Positions 1 to 10,064 of a stretch of DNA of 64,000 nucleotides are shown here, one piece after another. Positions within the stretch are counted from its first letter, which is position 1. The number at the start of each line of letters is the position of its first letter. The notes under the pieces are model-generated. The model did not search any database. It was not told the origin of the DNA and was given only the letters and a program-made list of their open reading frames with translations. This DNA comes from Deltaproteobacteria bacterium. Lineage in GTDB: Bacteria > Myxococcota_A > Polyangia > Polyangiales > Polyangiaceae. The translations under genes were made by a program, and so were the position numbers. The DNA lies in contig VGRJ01000001.1 in the NCBI GenBank assembly GCA_016875405.1, forward strand, positions 1-64,000, in the 5' to 3' direction.

Positions 1-6
1 AGACTC

Positions 7-1695
7 GTGTGGCCGCTCGTCGTTGCGTCGACGCTCGCGGTCGGCTGTCAGCGGGCGCGCGCCCACGACACCGACTCGAGCGCGAAAGCGACCTCGAGCG
101 CCGCACCGCTCCCGTCGAGGGCCCTCGCGACCGACGCGGTGCTACCGCGGCCAGCCGAGAGCCCGAGCGCATCCCCCGGCGCGACCCGGACGGCCGCGGA
201 GCGCTGCGGCGACGCGCGAGAAGCCGCGCTGCTCGAGCCCGCTTTGCCGGGCGCCGAGGCTTACGAGCGCGAGCGCCTTGACTTCGCGCGAGTGCGCGGT
301 CGCTCCCTCCTCTGGAAGCGCGCCCCGGGAGCGCTGTCGCCCGCGCTGTCCGAGGCCCTCGCGCGGCGCGGCAAGCGCGACTCGGTCGTCGATGTGTTGC
401 GACGACTCGAGCGTCAGCTCGCCACACCCGCCGCGCGGCGCGACGCGTTCCTACGCGAGGGGTACTTGTTCGCCGACGACGTCGAGCTCGCGCTCGCGCT
501 CGTCGAGCAACTGCAGCTCGTCGAGCTGTTCGACGAGCCGATGCTCGTGCTCGAGCGCGGCGTGGAGCGTCACGTGCTCGTGCGCGCGCCGAAGACTCGG
601 TGGCTCGCCGAGCGTTATCTCTACAAAGGCGGACCGAACGCCGGCATGCCTGCCGAGCTCCTGCTCGGCGACCGCATCGCGACCCGCGCCGAAGCGCTCG
701 ACGCCGCCGCACCGCTCGTGGTCGACCTGCGCGCGCTCGCCGAGACGGTCTCGTTCGACCGCATTCGGCCGCTACGCTTGACCGAGCGACACCTCGTCGC
801 GGAGCTGCGCTACGGGCCGGACACCTGGGTGCCGGCGCTGCTCGAGGTCAGCGGCGCAAAGGCCGCGCTCGCCTGCGAGGCGCCGACTCCGGCCGCCGAA
901 GCGAAGCGCCGCGCGTTCGTCGCGGACCGTGCGCCGCTCGACGCCGCGATGGTGCGCGTCCGCGAGGTCGTACGCGCGATGACGAAGGAGGAGCTGCCGT
1001 TCGACGCGGCGCCCGAGCAAACGAACGGAGTGCTCCGGCGCGACTGGCGGCGCGCATACCTTCAGGGCAAGACCCAGTTCTCGAGCAGCGGGCGGGACTA
1101 CCCCGTCTACACGGACGATGGGCAGCCGCGCCCTCCGCAGGTGTGCATCGACTTCCTGACCGACGTGTGGGAGCGCGCGAGCGGGACCTGGTATCAGCCC
1201 GCCGTCGTCGAGGATCTCGAGGGCAAGCGCGGTCAGCTCGGGCCGCAGCCAAAGCTCCTCGAGGGCGGGATCCGCTTCGATCAGACGCGGATCAAGAATC
1301 GGCGGAGCGTCGTTCAGTTCGAGCGCTTCACGCGCAAGAACGACGAGCTCTTCGACGTGTGGGAGGTCCCGAAGCGCGAGCGTGTGAAGTTCGAGGAGCG
1401 GGCCGAGTTCTACCGCTACCTCGAGACCGCGGCTGACCGCTTCCGCGTCGGCGACATGCTGATCATCCACGGCTACAAGGAAGGCGGCAGGCCGCACTAC
1501 CACAGCCTTCTCATCACCGAGACCTGCCCGGTAACCGGTGCGATTTCGCTCGTCGCATCGAACGCGGTGAAGCCTCGTGAACAGACGCTCGAGGGGATCA
1601 TGCACCTCTCGCCCGGCCGCACATTGCGGTCGCGCATTCGCGTCCGCGCTCCGTGGCTCGGGCTCGTCGCGAAGACGAACGCTGCCCCGCGATGA
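7..1695 (+). CDS. putative lipoprotein, hypothetical
   Basis: Long ORF with short hydrophobic N-terminus and lipobox-like LAVGC; frame is open to the window edge so the true start may lie upstream. Confidence 0.65.
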   Translation: MWPLVVASTLAVGCQRARAHDTDSSAKATSSAAPLPSRALATDAVLPRPAESPSASPGATRTAAERCGDAREAALLEPALPGAEAYERERLDFARVRGRSLLWKRAPGALSPALSEALARRGKRDSVVDVLRRLERQLATPAARRDAFLREGYLFADDVELALALVEQLQLVELFDEPMLVLERGVERHVLVRAPKTRWLAERYLYKGGPNAGMPAELLLGDRIATRAEALDAAAPLVVDLRALAETVSFDRIRPLRLTERHLVAELRYGPDTWVPALLEVSGAKAALACEAPTPAAEAKRRAFVADRAPLDAAMVRVREVVRAMTKEELPFDAAPEQTNGVLRRDWRRAYLQGKTQFSSSGRDYPVYTDDGQPRPPQVCIDFLTDVWERASGTWYQPAVVEDLEGKRGQLGPQPKLLEGGIRFDQTRIKNRRSVVQFERFTRKNDELFDVWEVPKRERVKFEERAEFYRYLETAADRFRVGDMLIIHGYKEGGRPHYHSLLITETCPVTGAISLVASNAVKPREQTLEGIMHLSPGRTLRSRIRVRAPWLGLVAKTNAAPR

Positions 1696-1731
1696 GGCGA
1701 CGTCGCGGGGACGACGGCGCGCCTCCCTCGG

Positions 1732-2406
1732 TCACTCGACCGCGAGCGTGAACGCGACCTGCGCCTTGACCGGAATGCACTCGGTCTCGTCGCAGACGCC
1801 GAACTTGAGCGTGCCGGAGATCGTCTTCGTGCCGCCGGTAGAGGCCGTGAGCGTGACGGGGATCGAGCTGCGCTTCTCGCCAAACGCGGCGCCGGAGAAC
1901 TTCTCGGCCGCGAACGAGATCCCCTCGGGCGCCGGATCGGGCTTGAACACCGACGGGTACTTCTCGTTGCAGTGGTAGCGGCCCGACGCGGTGAAGACCG
2001 CGGCGAGGGGCACGGCCGCTCCCACCTTTGCGCGCTGCGGACCCGAGAGGTAGGCCGCGTATTCGGCGCCCGTTCGTCGATGGCCCTCTACCATCGGGGC
2101 GGACGCTGGCTCGACCGCGACCGCCGAAGCCGCTCCGGTCGAAAGGACCTCCGCGGCGGTGCCGGTGCCGGAGGGCCGCCCGCCACGTGCGGCCGCGGGG
2201 CTCTCGGCGGGTGGAGCCGCGGCCGGCGGGCTCGAGGCGTGGCTCGCCGGCGAGCTCGTTTCAGCGGCCGTCGCGAGCGGCGACGGTGAGCCCGACGTCG
2301 CCGCGGACGCCACGCGGGAAGTCTCGCCCGACGGCGGCGCTTCGGTCGAGCACGCCAGCGCGAGCGTGGTGAGGAGCGAGAGAGAGCTTCGGCCCGAGCG
2401 CGTCAT
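1732..2406 (-). CDS. putative lipoprotein with C-terminal domain resembling the N-terminal domain of DsbD-type proteins
   Basis: Start MTRSGRSSLSLLTTLALACS with lipobox; Ser/Ala-rich linker; C-terminal YHCNEKYPSVFKPD...CDETECIPVKAQVAF. Confidence 0.55.
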   Translation of the reverse strand: MTRSGRSSLSLLTTLALACSTEAPPSGETSRVASAATSGSPSPLATAAETSSPASHASSPPAAAPPAESPAAARGGRPSGTGTAAEVLSTGAASAVAVEPASAPMVEGHRRTGAEYAAYLSGPQRAKVGAAVPLAAVFTASGRYHCNEKYPSVFKPDPAPEGISFAAEKFSGAAFGEKRSSIPVTLTASTGGTKTISGTLKFGVCDETECIPVKAQVAFTLAVE

Positions 2407-2432
2407 GGGAGAGTCCTGCGCGGCGAGGTCGC

Positions 2433-4277
2433 CTAGCCCTCGACCGCAACCCCGAGGCGTCGGCGGAGCGTCGCGCAGCGCTTCGAGGTGAAGAAGAGGA
2501 CGAGCTCGTCGAGCATGCCATCGACGTCGCTCGAGCCCTCGGCGCGAAGCACGGTCTCGGCGGCCGCGAGGTCGTTCGAGAGCAGCAAGCCCGTGCTCGC
2601 GACGGTGCGCTCGACCGACTCGAGCCAGCGCGCGATGTTGAGCCGCCCCCCGTTCTCGACGAAGCGCGCGAGCGAGCGGCGCAGGCGCGCGCGCCCAGGC
2701 TCGCCGAGCAGCGGCTTGATGATCACGCCGAGAGGCTCGACGCGGGCTCTCGTCTCCTCGGTCAGCGCGAGCTGCGGGTCGACGACGAGCAGGGCCGCGA
2801 TGACCCAGTCCTCGAGCCGCCGGATCGACCCCGACGGCCGAGCGAGCAGATGCTCCCGTCGGTACCACGCGAGATGGCTTCCCGCGAGAAAGGCGAGCTC
2901 TCGAGGCGAGCGGCCCTCGAGCGCGCGGAGCCCGAGGCGCGTCGCGGGACGCGGCGTGAGTACGATGTCCGCACCCCGGTCGAGGTCACGCGCAAGGTGA
3001 ATGGGCGGCAGCTTGACGCCGAGGATCGCCGCGGCCCAGCTGAGACAGCGCACCGCGGGCTCGGTCGAGCGCTGCGGATCGACGAGCGTCGTCGGATCGA
3101 GCTCATCGGGCGTCAGGCTCGCCCGCAGCGCGGTGACGTGTCCGAGCAACACCGCTGGTGCGATCTCGGCGAGCGTGTCCCCGATGGTGCGATCCTGCTC
3201 CGGGTGGACGAGGAGCTCGCGCCACTCGTCCTCGAATACCGCGCGCGTCGGGCGGACCACGGCCTCCTCGAAATGGGCGAGGTACGTGGCGCGCTCCTGG
3301 TCGTGCGCCTCGCCGATGAAGACGAGCGCGTGGGCGATGCAGTAGCGACGATCGAGATCGTCGGCGCGCTGCAACGACCGATACAGGGCGCGGAGCAGAT
3401 CGGGATCGCGCGGACTCGTCTTGAGGAGCCGATGCAGCTCGGCCGGATCGTTCCGCGGCACCACGACGCGCGGAGCCTCGTGGAGCTTCGGGACGGGCGG
3501 CAGCGGCGGGATCGGCGCAGCTGAGACGGCCTCGACGACCTCCTCCTCGACGTCGACAACGATGACGTCCGAGGCAGCCGCGCGCAGCGCCTCGGAGATC
3601 GGACGACGCGAGCGGTGGCGACCGGGCGCCCGAGGTTCGACGGCGCGTGCCTCGGCACGGGGGGTCGCGAGGGCGTCGGGCACGGCAGGCTCGGCGCGCG
3701 AAGCCTCTGCGGCCTCGGACACGTCAGCGGGCGGAGCGTCCGCCTCGTCGCCCGCGCACTCGAGCTCGCCGAGGCGCTCCTCGAACTCGGCGACGCGAGC
3801 GGCGAGCCGCTCGTTCTCCTGCTCGAGGCGCTCACCCTCACCGACGAGGCGCGCGTTGTCGGCCTCGAGACGATCGACTCGCGACGAGAGCACCACGCGC
3901 TCGAGCTCGAGCGAGCTCTCGCGGGCGTCCCATGAGTCAGCGAGCGGCGCGAGGCTCTTGCGCGACCGTCGCGACGCGCGCGACCCGTCACGTAGCTCGT
4001 CCTCGTCATGCCCCTTCTCGACCACCGCGACGCGATGCCGGGCCTCATGCGCGGCGAGGAGCGTCTCCTCGACAGGGCGCGTCGCAGCGTCGTCGAGCCC
4101 GAGCAGCTCGGCGGCGGTGCGGAGCTGGCGCCGCTTGTCGGGCGTGATGAGGCCGTCCCAGATCACCTCAGCGAAGAGCGCAGCGTACCGCGCCTCGGCT
4201 TCCGAGAGCTCCACGCCGAACGCCGTTGACGTTGGCAGGAACGCGGTGGCGTCGTGTGTGAACGGCTCGTCTGACAT
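2433..4277 (-). CDS. hypothetical protein
   Basis: Long ORF, start MSDEPFTHD; coiled-coil-like central segment. Confidence 0.65.
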   Translation of the reverse strand: MSDEPFTHDATAFLPTSTAFGVELSEAEARYAALFAEVIWDGLITPDKRRQLRTAAELLGLDDAATRPVEETLLAAHEARHRVAVVEKGHDEDELRDGSRASRRSRKSLAPLADSWDARESSLELERVVLSSRVDRLEADNARLVGEGERLEQENERLAARVAEFEERLGELECAGDEADAPPADVSEAAEASRAEPAVPDALATPRAEARAVEPRAPGRHRSRRPISEALRAAASDVIVVDVEEEVVEAVSAAPIPPLPPVPKLHEAPRVVVPRNDPAELHRLLKTSPRDPDLLRALYRSLQRADDLDRRYCIAHALVFIGEAHDQERATYLAHFEEAVVRPTRAVFEDEWRELLVHPEQDRTIGDTLAEIAPAVLLGHVTALRASLTPDELDPTTLVDPQRSTEPAVRCLSWAAAILGVKLPPIHLARDLDRGADIVLTPRPATRLGLRALEGRSPRELAFLAGSHLAWYRREHLLARPSGSIRRLEDWVIAALLVVDPQLALTEETRARVEPLGVIIKPLLGEPGRARLRRSLARFVENGGRLNIARWLESVERTVASTGLLLSNDLAAAETVLRAEGSSDVDGMLDELVLFFTSKRCATLRRRLGVAVEG

Positions 4278-4346
4278 GGGCCCCCGTGACCTCCGCTCGA
4301 GAGGCACCGCGCCAACGCGGTGCCATCCTGGTAGGCTACCAAGCTC

Positions 4347-4432
4347 GGCCCCTTGGCGGAATTGGCAGACGCGGCGGACTTAAAATCCGCGAGCTCTTAC
4401 GAGCTGTCCCGGTTCGACCCCGGGCGGGGCCA
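4347..4432 (+). tRNA. tRNA-Leu(TAA)
   Basis: Anticodon stem-loop GCGGA-CTTAAAA-TCCGC, long variable arm, T-arm CCCGG-TTCGACC-CCGGG, acceptor GGCCCC/GGGGCC. Confidence 0.93.
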
Positions 4433-4489
4433 CCGAGCATCCCGGTTCGCGACACGGCGGAACGGAGCACGCTCTCCGGCGCGCTCGAG

Positions 4490-5050
4490 TCAGCGCTTCA
4501 CGCGCTCGAGGTACTTGCCGTCACGCGTGTCGACCTTGATCCACTCGCCCTCGTTGATGAAGAGCGGGACCTGCACGACCGCGCCGGTCGACAGCGTCGC
4601 CGGCTTGGACGCGCCGCCAGAGGTGTCGCCCTTCACGCCAGGCTCGCTCTCGACGATCTGAAGCTCGACGTGTGCGGGCAGCTCGCAGGCGATCGGGCGC
4701 TCGCCGAGGATCGTCACCTCGACGCTCATGCCGTCGGCGAGGAAGAGCTTCTGGTCGCCGACGACCTCGGCCGGTACGTACTGCTGGTCACCCGAGTGCG
4801 GGTCCATGAAGACGAAGCTGTCACCATCCTGGTAGATGTACGTCATCTGACGCATCTCGACGTCGGCGACCTCGAGGCTCTCACCGCTCTTCCAGGTCTT
4901 CTCGACGGTGTTGCCGGTCTCGAGGTTGCGGAGCCGGCAGCGCGTGAAGGCCTGCCCCTTGCCGGGCTTGACGAACTGGAAGTCGACGACGATGTAGGGC
5001 TGGCCGTCGACCATGAGCTTGAGGTTCTTGCGGATGTCACTCGTGTCCAT
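4490..5050 (-). CDS. efp: elongation factor P
   Basis: MDTSDIRKNLKLMVDGQPYIVVDFQFVKPGKGQAFTRCRLRNLETG... canonical EF-P with KPGKGQAF loop. Confidence 0.95.
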   Translation of the reverse strand: MDTSDIRKNLKLMVDGQPYIVVDFQFVKPGKGQAFTRCRLRNLETGNTVEKTWKSGESLEVADVEMRQMTYIYQDGDSFVFMDPHSGDQQYVPAEVVGDQKLFLADGMSVEVTILGERPIACELPAHVELQIVESEPGVKGDTSGGASKPATLSTGAVVQVPLFINEGEWIKVDTRDGKYLERVKR

Positions 5051-5106
5051 GGGGCGCGCGGCATGTAGCACGACTCGTCGGCGATTTATATGGCAAGCTT
5101 CTTGTC

Positions 5107-5967
5107 GTGGATGACCTCGACGAAGAGCTTCGCGACATCAAGCGTGAGATCATCGAGTCGCGCGGCCTCGTCATCAAGACGAACAACCTGACCAACGCCC
5201 TCGCGGCGGACCTGAAGACCATCGGCCGAAGGCAGCAGACGTTCGAGCGCCGCGCCTTCTGGAACAGCGCCGCGGCGAACGTCCTCTTCGTGGTCGTGGT
5301 CCTCGGCGTGGTGAAGGTGTCGTGGGACTTTCGCGCGGACTCGGTCGAGCGCGAGATCACTCGCTCGCAGACCGAAGGGAAGCGGCTGCGCGAAGAGCTC
5401 GACGGCGTGCAGCGCTTCGAGGACGAGCGGGCACGCGCGGAATCTGCCGCCGCGACCTTCTACGAGCTGATCCGGACCGGGAAGCGAAAGGAGCTCCTCG
5501 AGGGCTACGAGGCCGTCGCCAAGGAGCGGCTCACCCGCGCCGAACGCGCGTTCTTCGGGGACGAGGTCAAGCGCGCGCGCGGTCAACTCTCGGTGGCCGC
5601 CTACCACACGGGCATCGACCAGGTGCGGACCGGCAAGTGGCAAGAGGCCGTCGCCTCGCTCGAGGATGCGCTTCGCAACGACGACGCCGGGACCCACGCG
5701 CCCGCGGCGCGGCTCGCGCTCGCGCAGGCGTACCGCAAGCTGAACCGCCAGCGAGACGCGATCCCGCTCCTCGTCAAGCTGTCGGAGGCCTCGGCGGATC
5801 CCGAGGTCCAGGACGACGCGGCGTTCCTGCTCTCCGAGTGCTTGGTCGACATCCAGGCTTGGAACGACGCCAAGACCGCGCTGCGCACCTTCCTGCGGCG
5901 GTTCCCGCAGAGCTCGTTCGCGAACGACGCACGCATGACCCTCGCGGACGTCGAGGCGAAGCACTGA
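5107..5967 (+). CDS. TPR-like membrane-anchored protein
   Basis: GTG start, one TM segment (AAANVLFVVVVLGVVKV), C-terminal helical repeats of TPR style. Confidence 0.7.
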   Translation: MDDLDEELRDIKREIIESRGLVIKTNNLTNALAADLKTIGRRQQTFERRAFWNSAAANVLFVVVVLGVVKVSWDFRADSVEREITRSQTEGKRLREELDGVQRFEDERARAESAAATFYELIRTGKRKELLEGYEAVAKERLTRAERAFFGDEVKRARGQLSVAAYHTGIDQVRTGKWQEAVASLEDALRNDDAGTHAPAARLALAQAYRKLNRQRDAIPLLVKLSEASADPEVQDDAAFLLSECLVDIQAWNDAKTALRTFLRRFPQSSFANDARMTLADVEAKH

Positions 5968-5995
5968 CGCCCCCGTGATATAGGGCGCCACGAAC

Positions 5996-6937
5996 ATGAC
6001 GGGCCTCGACCGGAAGCTCCTCCTCCTGCGCGAGCTGTTGCAGACGCCGCGCGAAGAGCTCGTCCACTTTCCGCGGCGGGCAGGTCTTTACACGCAGCCC
6101 TCGCGCGAGGAGCTCGAGCAAGCGCAGGACCTCGTCGAGGCGATCGTGCAGGCGCTTGGCGAAGACGGCGGACCGGCCTGGCAGCGCGTGCGCGACGCCT
6201 GGCTCGGCTCGCGGCGGCGGCACGGCGCCCCTCCGGCCCCGGGTCTCGTCGATCCGCCTGCGCCCGCGTGGATCGGCGCGCAGCCCGCGAAGCCGGCGCT
6301 CGGCGACCCGGCGCCCGGGACCGAGGATGCGGCCTCGCTCGAACGGCAACGCCAGCGCTTCGTCCCTCAGGCTCCGCCAGTCTCAGTGGCAGCTGCGATG
6401 CCCCTCGCGCTCTCGCAGACGCCGCCGACGCCGCCCATCTCCCCGCTGCGCGAGCTGCTCGCCGCGGAGGCTCGAGCGCAGCCGCCCGCGCCCCCTCCGA
6501 TGCCACACCACGCCGCCGCGCGCCCGACCGGCCCCACCCTACCGCCAACTCCCGTCTGGCCGCGTGAGGCCGCCTGGCCACCTGCGCCGCCGGTCCACGG
6601 AGAGTCCTACGCCCTCGGCCCCGCGGTTGCGGTCGGCGCAAGCCCTGCGGTGACCGCGCCGCCGGCGCACGCCCCGTCGCGCGAAGTGCGGGCGCTCGGG
6701 GGTGTGGATCTCGGCGCCTGGACGACCTCGCGGTACGCGGCCCTGTGCGCGGCCTGTTCGGCCGACCCGGCGCGAGCCGCCGATACCGCGCGCGAGTACG
6801 GCCTCCCCGACGAAGCGTCGCGCCGCCTCGTCGCGGACTACTTCACGGATCGCTTCGACCGCGATCCGACCGAGCAAGAGCTGTGGGAGCGACTCGTCCA
6901 GCAGTTCCGCAAGCGCCTCGTCCATCGAACGACATGA
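5996..6937 (+). CDS. hypothetical Pro/Ala-rich protein
   Basis: ATG ORF following 5967 in the same direction; low-complexity Pro/Ala centre. Confidence 0.6.
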   Translation: MTGLDRKLLLLRELLQTPREELVHFPRRAGLYTQPSREELEQAQDLVEAIVQALGEDGGPAWQRVRDAWLGSRRRHGAPPAPGLVDPPAPAWIGAQPAKPALGDPAPGTEDAASLERQRQRFVPQAPPVSVAAAMPLALSQTPPTPPISPLRELLAAEARAQPPAPPPMPHHAAARPTGPTLPPTPVWPREAAWPPAPPVHGESYALGPAVAVGASPAVTAPPAHAPSREVRALGGVDLGAWTTSRYAALCAACSADPARAADTAREYGLPDEASRRLVADYFTDRFDRDPTEQELWERLVQQFRKRLVHRTT

Positions 6938-6976
6938 CGAGCGCCACGGTCACGGGTTGATTTTTATCAAGCACCG

Positions 6977-7888
6977 TCACGCCTGAGCGGGCCACACGCG
7001 CTCGCGCGGCACCCACTCGGCACGACCGGGGCCGAGCTCGCAGAGAAAGTGGCCTCCCTGACCGCCGAGGAGCGTCGCCGAGTAGGTCGCGCCGTCGCTC
7101 CAGAGCACCTGGACGGGCATCCCCGCGTAGGGCAGGGGCGTACTCGAGGGTGTCGGCGCTCCGGTCTGCGGTGACTCGAGCGGTCGCGCGTGCGGCCCGA
7201 GCAGCGCGTCGTCGAGATGCAGCGCGTGTCGATACGCGCCGAACAGCAGCGCCGCCGAGAGGACGAGGGTGCCGGCGACGCCGAGGAGCATGAGCCCGAC
7301 GTCGCTCGGCGCGACCCCGTAGCCACCCTGGCTCATGAGCGCCCAGTCGTAGAAGCCGTGGATCCCCACCGCCACGGTGAGTCCGCCGACGATCCAGCCC
7401 GCCGCGGCACCGCGCGCGAACCGCGCGCGCCCGACGAAGTATCCCATGAGCCCGGAGGCGAGCGCGTGCATCGGCACCGCGGTGAGGGCCCGCAAGATCC
7501 CGATCGCGAGGTTCCCGCCGGCGTAGAGGATGTTCTCGAGGAGCGCGAAGCCGAGGCTCGCGGCGGCGGTGTAGAGGATGCCGTCCATGACCTCGTCGAA
7601 GTGCGGCTTCCGCCAGAGGTAGACGAGCACGCAGGCGAGCTTCAGCGTCTCCTCTGTGAACCCCGCGATGAGGAACGCGTCGAGGAAGCGGCCGCCCGCG
7701 TGGGTCACGTCGCCAAGGGCCGCCGACATCGCGAGCTCGATGAGCGCCGCGGGGATGCACGATCCGATGCCGAGGAGCACGACGTTGCGCACGCTCCCCG
7801 GCGGCTCAGGCCGCTTCGAGTCGAGGCGCTGAAACACCCAGAGGAGGAAAAGCGCGGGTGCGATCGCGACGGCGAGCGTGAGCTGCAC
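6977..7888 (-). CDS. PrsW family intramembrane metalloprotease-like protein
   Basis: Polytopic; EETLK, FALLENILY, PMHALASGLMGYFVG motifs. Confidence 0.82.
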   Translation of the reverse strand: MQLTLAVAIAPALFLLWVFQRLDSKRPEPPGSVRNVVLLGIGSCIPAALIELAMSAALGDVTHAGGRFLDAFLIAGFTEETLKLACVLVYLWRKPHFDEVMDGILYTAAASLGFALLENILYAGGNLAIGILRALTAVPMHALASGLMGYFVGRARFARGAAAGWIVGGLTVAVGIHGFYDWALMSQGGYGVAPSDVGLMLLGVAGTLVLSAALLFGAYRHALHLDDALLGPHARPLESPQTGAPTPSSTPLPYAGMPVQVLWSDGATYSATLLGGQGGHFLCELGPGRAEWVPRERVWPAQA

Positions 7889-8070
7889 GCGGCGAGCATG
7901 ACACAGACGAGTCGCAGGCCGCCTTTCTTTGATGCTTCAGTGTAGAACCCTTGACCGCTCGCCGGACTCACAGTCCGAGCCCGGCGACGGCGTTGTCGCG
8001 GCGCAGGCTCGCGATATGGCGTCAAATTCGGCCTCTGAGGCGCTCGTGGACTAGAAATGCCGGCCAGCCT

Positions 8071-8874
8071 ATGCGCGCGTCCGGCTCGCTTCTGCTCATC
8101 CTCACAGGGAGTCTGTTCGCGTGCGATGCGGCCATCGATGAACGTGAGGCATCGAGCGGTCGCATCGCCACGGGGGCCGCCGCGTTGGACCTCGCGACGA
8201 GGGCGGGCGTCGAGGTCGCCGGAGGCCAAAGCCTTCCGGCGAGTCGACCACAGGAGCCGCGCGACAAAAGACACGAAGAAGAAGAGGTCACGTGCGCGCG
8301 TACCGCGATGTCGGGCCGCGACCTCGCCGTCGTTCTCGCGCGTGGGCACGTCGCGCGGTTCGGTCGAGAACCGGAGGAGCGACGGCTCCTCGGTGCGTGG
8401 TCGCTCGCAGCCCTCGAGGGGCACCGCGGCGAGCGACTCTACGGCTACAACATCGGCAACCTGATGCCTGCGAAAGGGATGCCGTCGTGCCTGCACCCGA
8501 CAGCGAGTGAGGCGGGGCGCCCGGTGCGCCTCCGTATGTTCTCGACGCCAAGCGAGGGCGCGGAGGCGTTCTGGGCAGCGCTCGGACCAACCAGCGGGCC
8601 CCTCTTCGCCGATCTCGATCAAGGTCGCTGGCTCGCGTTTGCCGATGCCCTCGCGGAACGGGGCTTTCATCGCGCCGAGCCCGAGCGATACCGAGACGGG
8701 CTGCCTCGGCTCGCCGAGTCCGCGACGCAGCTCCTCTTGCCGCGCCTCCGCGGCGAGCTCGCGGCGCGCGAACCCTCCGCCTCGTCAACCGAGCTGTTCG
8801 GAGCGTATTCACGCTTGCCCGTCTCGGTCTTCGTGTCGAAGAGCTCACCCGTCCACATCCCTAAAACCATATGA
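8071..8874 (+). CDS. hypothetical lipoprotein
   Basis: MRASGSLLLILTGSLFACD lipobox; YGYNIGNLMP and FSTPSEGAEAFWAAL faintly resemble lysozyme-like domains. Confidence 0.6.
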   Translation: MRASGSLLLILTGSLFACDAAIDEREASSGRIATGAAALDLATRAGVEVAGGQSLPASRPQEPRDKRHEEEEVTCARTAMSGRDLAVVLARGHVARFGREPEERRLLGAWSLAALEGHRGERLYGYNIGNLMPAKGMPSCLHPTASEAGRPVRLRMFSTPSEGAEAFWAALGPTSGPLFADLDQGRWLAFADALAERGFHRAEPERYRDGLPRLAESATQLLLPRLRGELAAREPSASSTELFGAYSRLPVSVFVSKSSPVHIPKTI

Positions 8875-10064
8875 GAATGCCAAGCTCTCGCATCTTGCTG
8901 GCCATCGCCGCAACCACCGCCACAACGGTGGTCGTCGGACCGCTGCGCACCGCTTCGAGCGCCGACCCTGTCGCCACGACGAGTGCTTCAGCCGCAGCGT
9001 CGCCGAGCGCGCCTCCAACACCGCCGACCTGCGAGGAGGCGTGCGCGACCGCGGTACGCGCGCTCGGGGAGTGCGAGCTCTCGACCGGCGGGCTGCTCGT
9101 CGCGATCGGAGGGGCCGCGCGACTCAGCCAGCTCGACTGCAAAGGCTACTGCGCGACTATCGACTCCGCCGAGGTCACCCGCATCGACGCGTGCTTCCCA
9201 CGCCTGCGCTGTGAGGACTACCGCGCTTGCCTCGCCGAGGTCGGCGCGACAGCGACGAGAGCCTCCGAGACGACGACGCGCGAGCGCGATGGCGCCGAGA
9301 TGATCACCGTCCCCGCAGGCCCATTCGTGCGCGGGGTCCCCCGAGTGGCGCGCGCGCTGCGCGACGTGGAACGGAAGACGGTCGAGCTCCCAGCCTTTCG
9401 GATCGACCGCGACGAGGTCACCGTCGCGCGGTACCGACGCTGCTATGTCGAGGGGGGGTGCAAGGCGCCCTCAGTCGACGGCGAGCCGGACCCGGCCACG
9501 GTCAGCGAGGACTCCGAGACGACGCCGAAGCTGCGCGGCTGCAACTGGGGCGTCGCGGGTCGCGACAAGCACCCGATCAATTGCGTCGACTACGCAGGCG
9601 CGCGCGCCTACTGCGCCTGGGTCGGAGCGCGCCTGCCCACTGAGCTTGAGTGGGAGAAGGCGGCGCGCGGCGGCGACGCGCGGCGCTACCCTTGGGGGGT
9701 CTGGGACCGGACGTGCAAGCGGCTCGTGTGGGATCCCGGCAACTCGATCCCGACCCGCGGTTGCTCGAAACGCTCGACCGCCGAGGTCGGCACTTCCCCG
9801 GGTGGGGACTCTCCCTTCGGCGTCCACGACATGGCCGGAAACGTCTGGGAGTGGGTCGGTGGCATGTACGTCGAGGGGGAATATGCGGATCCACAGACCG
9901 ACGCGACACTTGCGCCAGGTCAGGCGTACGGAGTCGTGCGCGGCGGAGGTTGGGGGCGCGACGACGGCGACGCGCTGGCGCACGACGTGACGACCCGCTT
10001 TATATGGTTCAAGGAGCACCGAATCGAAGGCGTCGGCTTCCGCTGCGCAATGGGGGCGCCGTGA
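8871..10064 (+). CDS. SUMF1/FGE-sulfatase-domain secreted protein
   Basis: ITVPAGPFVRG...RLPTELEWEKAARGG...FGVHDMAGNVWEWVGG...VVRGGGWGRDD...GVGFRC. Confidence 0.85.
   Translation: MRMPSSRILLAIAATTATTVVVGPLRTASSADPVATTSASAAASPSAPPTPPTCEEACATAVRALGECELSTGGLLVAIGGAARLSQLDCKGYCATIDSAEVTRIDACFPRLRCEDYRACLAEVGATATRASETTTRERDGAEMITVPAGPFVRGVPRVARALRDVERKTVELPAFRIDRDEVTVARYRRCYVEGGCKAPSVDGEPDPATVSEDSETTPKLRGCNWGVAGRDKHPINCVDYAGARAYCAWVGARLPTELEWEKAARGGDARRYPWGVWDRTCKRLVWDPGNSIPTRGCSKRSTAEVGTSPGGDSPFGVHDMAGNVWEWVGGMYVEGEYADPQTDATLAPGQAYGVVRGGGWGRDDGDALAHDVTTRFIWFKEHRIEGVGFRCAMGAP

Noticed and set aside
3421-4383. 320-aa plus-strand ORF
   Set aside because: Antisense to a coherent minus-strand gene; Ser/Arg-rich composition typical of GC-rich shadow ORFs and it runs into the tRNA
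4347-4432. Integrated element at the tRNA-Leu gene
   Set aside because: No integrase, direct repeat or phage genes beside the tRNA
9650-10060. N-terminal extension of the 767-aa ORF
   Set aside because: Shadow of the SUMF1-like gene in another frame; signal peptide begins at 10061
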